NCBI GenBank assembly: GCA_050011635.1
Contig: JBEKIU010000202.1
Location: 1 to 6,779 of the forward strand
DNA length: 6,779 bases
From: Bog-756 sp050011635
GTDB lineage: Bacteria > Actinomycetota > Acidimicrobiia > Acidimicrobiales > RAAP-2
Direction: 5' to 3'
Shown: positions 5,956 to 6,779 of the stretch, piece after piece
Numbering within the stretch: position 1 is the stretch's first letter
Layout: each line of letters starts with the position of its first letter
The notes under the pieces: model-generated
Told to the model about the DNA's origin: nothing
The model's database searches: none
The model's input: the letters and a program-made list of their open reading frames with translations, nothing else
Program-made: the position numbers and the translations under genes

Positions 5956-6779
5956 CTACTTGAGCACGACCAGTTTGAACTTGGTCGATGCCGACTGCTT
6001 GGTCGGCTTGGTCGAGTCCTTGACCGTGATGGTGACGGTGTAGGTCTTCACCCCATCCGAACTGCTCACGGTCCCGGACAGGATTCCGGCCGAGCTCAAG
6101 GTGAGACCCTTCGGGAGTCCGGTGGCCGTCCACTTCTCGGCACCCTTCCCGTTCTTCGCCGCCAGGTGGACGGTGGCGTACTTCTTGCCCTTGGTGCCCT
6201 TGGGCAGCGACTTGGTGGTGATGTAGAGCCCGTTGGGGGTCACCGACTTCGAGGGGGCGGAGGCTGGACCGGTGCCCGACGCGTTGGTCGCCGCCACCGT
6301 GAAGGTGTAGGCGTGGCCGTTGGTGAGCTTGGTGATGGTGTCACTGGTCACGTCGCCCACGGTGACCGACGAACCGGTCGAGGGCTTGATGACGTAGTGG
6401 GTGATGGTCGACCCGCCGTCGCTCGCCGGTGCTTTCCAGGTCAGCTTGACCGACCCCTTACCGGCCGTGGCCGTGACGCCGGTGGGCGCGCCGGGCACAG
6501 CGCCCGCCGGGGTGATGGGGCTGGAGAACGGCGAGGTGAGGATGGTGCCCACCGAATTGATCGCCGCCACCGTGAAGGTGTAGGCGGTTCCGTTGGTGAG
6601 TCCGGTGACGACACGGGTGGTCACGTTACCGAGGTCGATCGCCGTCTGGGCCGTCGACCCGATGTACGGGGTCAGGACATACCCGGTGATGGGGGACGAA
6701 CCCACGTCGGTGGGCGCAACCCAGTTGACGGTGGCCGATGCGTTGCCCGATGTTCCCGTGGGCGCATTGGGGGCGGCCG
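5956..6779 (-). CDS. FN3-FN3-He_PIG domain protein, C-terminal part (5' end beyond the window)
   Basis: The frame is open from the right edge of the window (6777 is the last full codon) to the TAG at 5956-5958, showing 273 C-terminal residues; the gene must start to the right of 6779. Three beta-sandwich domains are visible. FN3-1 (about 4-91) and FN3-2 (about 96-182) each have the FN3 signature, with NW or TW on strand B, ITGY/ITHY on strand C and AYTFTVAA on strand F. A He_PIG domain follows (about 184-273) with LPKGLTLSSAGILSG (221-235). There is no LPxTG motif, transmembrane segment or basic tail; the chain ends at the last strand. Such FN3 arrays occur in secreted actinobacterial surface proteins, often adhesins or carbohydrate-acting enzymes; any catalytic domain or signal peptide would be in the missing N-terminal part. 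An internal GTG at 6705 falls inside FN3-1 and is not a real start. Confidence 0.88.
   Translation of the reverse strand, partial: AAPNAPTGTSGNASATVNWVAPTDVGSSPITGYVLTPYIGSTAQTAIDLGNVTTRVVTGLTNGTAYTFTVAAINSVGTILTSPFSSPITPAGAVPGAPTGVTATAGKGSVKLTWKAPASDGGSTITHYVIKPSTGSSVTVGDVTSDTITKLTNGHAYTFTVAATNASGTGPASAPSKSVTPNGLYITTKSLPKGTKGKKYATVHLAAKNGKGAEKWTATGLPKGLTLSSAGILSGTVSSSDGVKTYTVTITVKDSTKPTKQSASTKFKLVVLK
6288..6313 (-). repeat. 26-base exact repeat within FN3-2 (copy 1)
   Basis: It is identical to bases 6561-6586, 273 bases away. The repeat encodes the AYTFTVAA strand-F segment of the second FN3 domain, so the 91-codon period is the length of one FN3 module plus linker. Confidence 0.85.
6561..6586 (-). 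repeat. 26-base exact repeat within FN3-1 (copy 2)
   Basis: It is identical to bases 6288-6313 and encodes the same AYTFTVAA segment in the preceding FN3 domain. An exact nucleotide match between modules whose remaining sequence has diverged fits tandem domain duplication or local gene conversion. Confidence 0.85.

Noticed and set aside
5522..6043. Plus-strand 173-codon open frame across the intergenic gap
   Set aside because: Its translation has no domain or signal, it runs through the terminator hairpin into the antisense of the FN3 gene, and no ribosome binding site is evident.

Overview
The window is GC-rich with strong G/C third-position bias, GTG starts and densely packed genes, which fits the chromosome of a high-GC actinobacterium. 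The secreted FN3/He_PIG-type proteins at the right end suggest the class Acidimicrobiia, but that is impression rather than proof. I see no transposase, integrase, tRNA, rRNA or CRISPR array.

Left half (1-2752, + strand): three tightly packed genes. The first, cut by the window edge, is a beta-type (N6-adenine/N4-cytosine) DNA methyltransferase. After its catalytic domain it carries about 150 extra residues that look like a divergent PD-(D/E)XK nuclease fold. The second begins 27 bases later and has no family I can name, but it contains a PxD...SCK segment that also looks like a PD-(D/E)XK core. The third starts 7 bases further on and is a small class I SAM-dependent methyltransferase. The first two together look like a compact restriction-modification-like or DNA-modification locus. 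This is the most interesting part of the window.

Middle (2839-4206, + strand): a complete group II PLP-dependent amino-acid decarboxylase with its own good ribosome binding site. All the catalytic residues I can check are present. Its substrate is unknown and it has no evident link to the genes before it.

Right half (4304-6779, - strand): two convergently oriented genes for secreted beta-sandwich proteins. One is a complete 399-residue exported protein with a signal peptide, a cysteine-bearing N-terminal region and two He_PIG (putative Ig) domains. The other is the C-terminal part of a protein with FN3-FN3-He_PIG architecture that runs off the right edge. A bidirectional-terminator-like hairpin lies between the decarboxylase and the first of these. 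The 452-base gap between the two secreted-protein genes holds a strong hairpin just past the FN3 gene, a candidate promoter for the 399-residue protein and a long, structured-looking leader.
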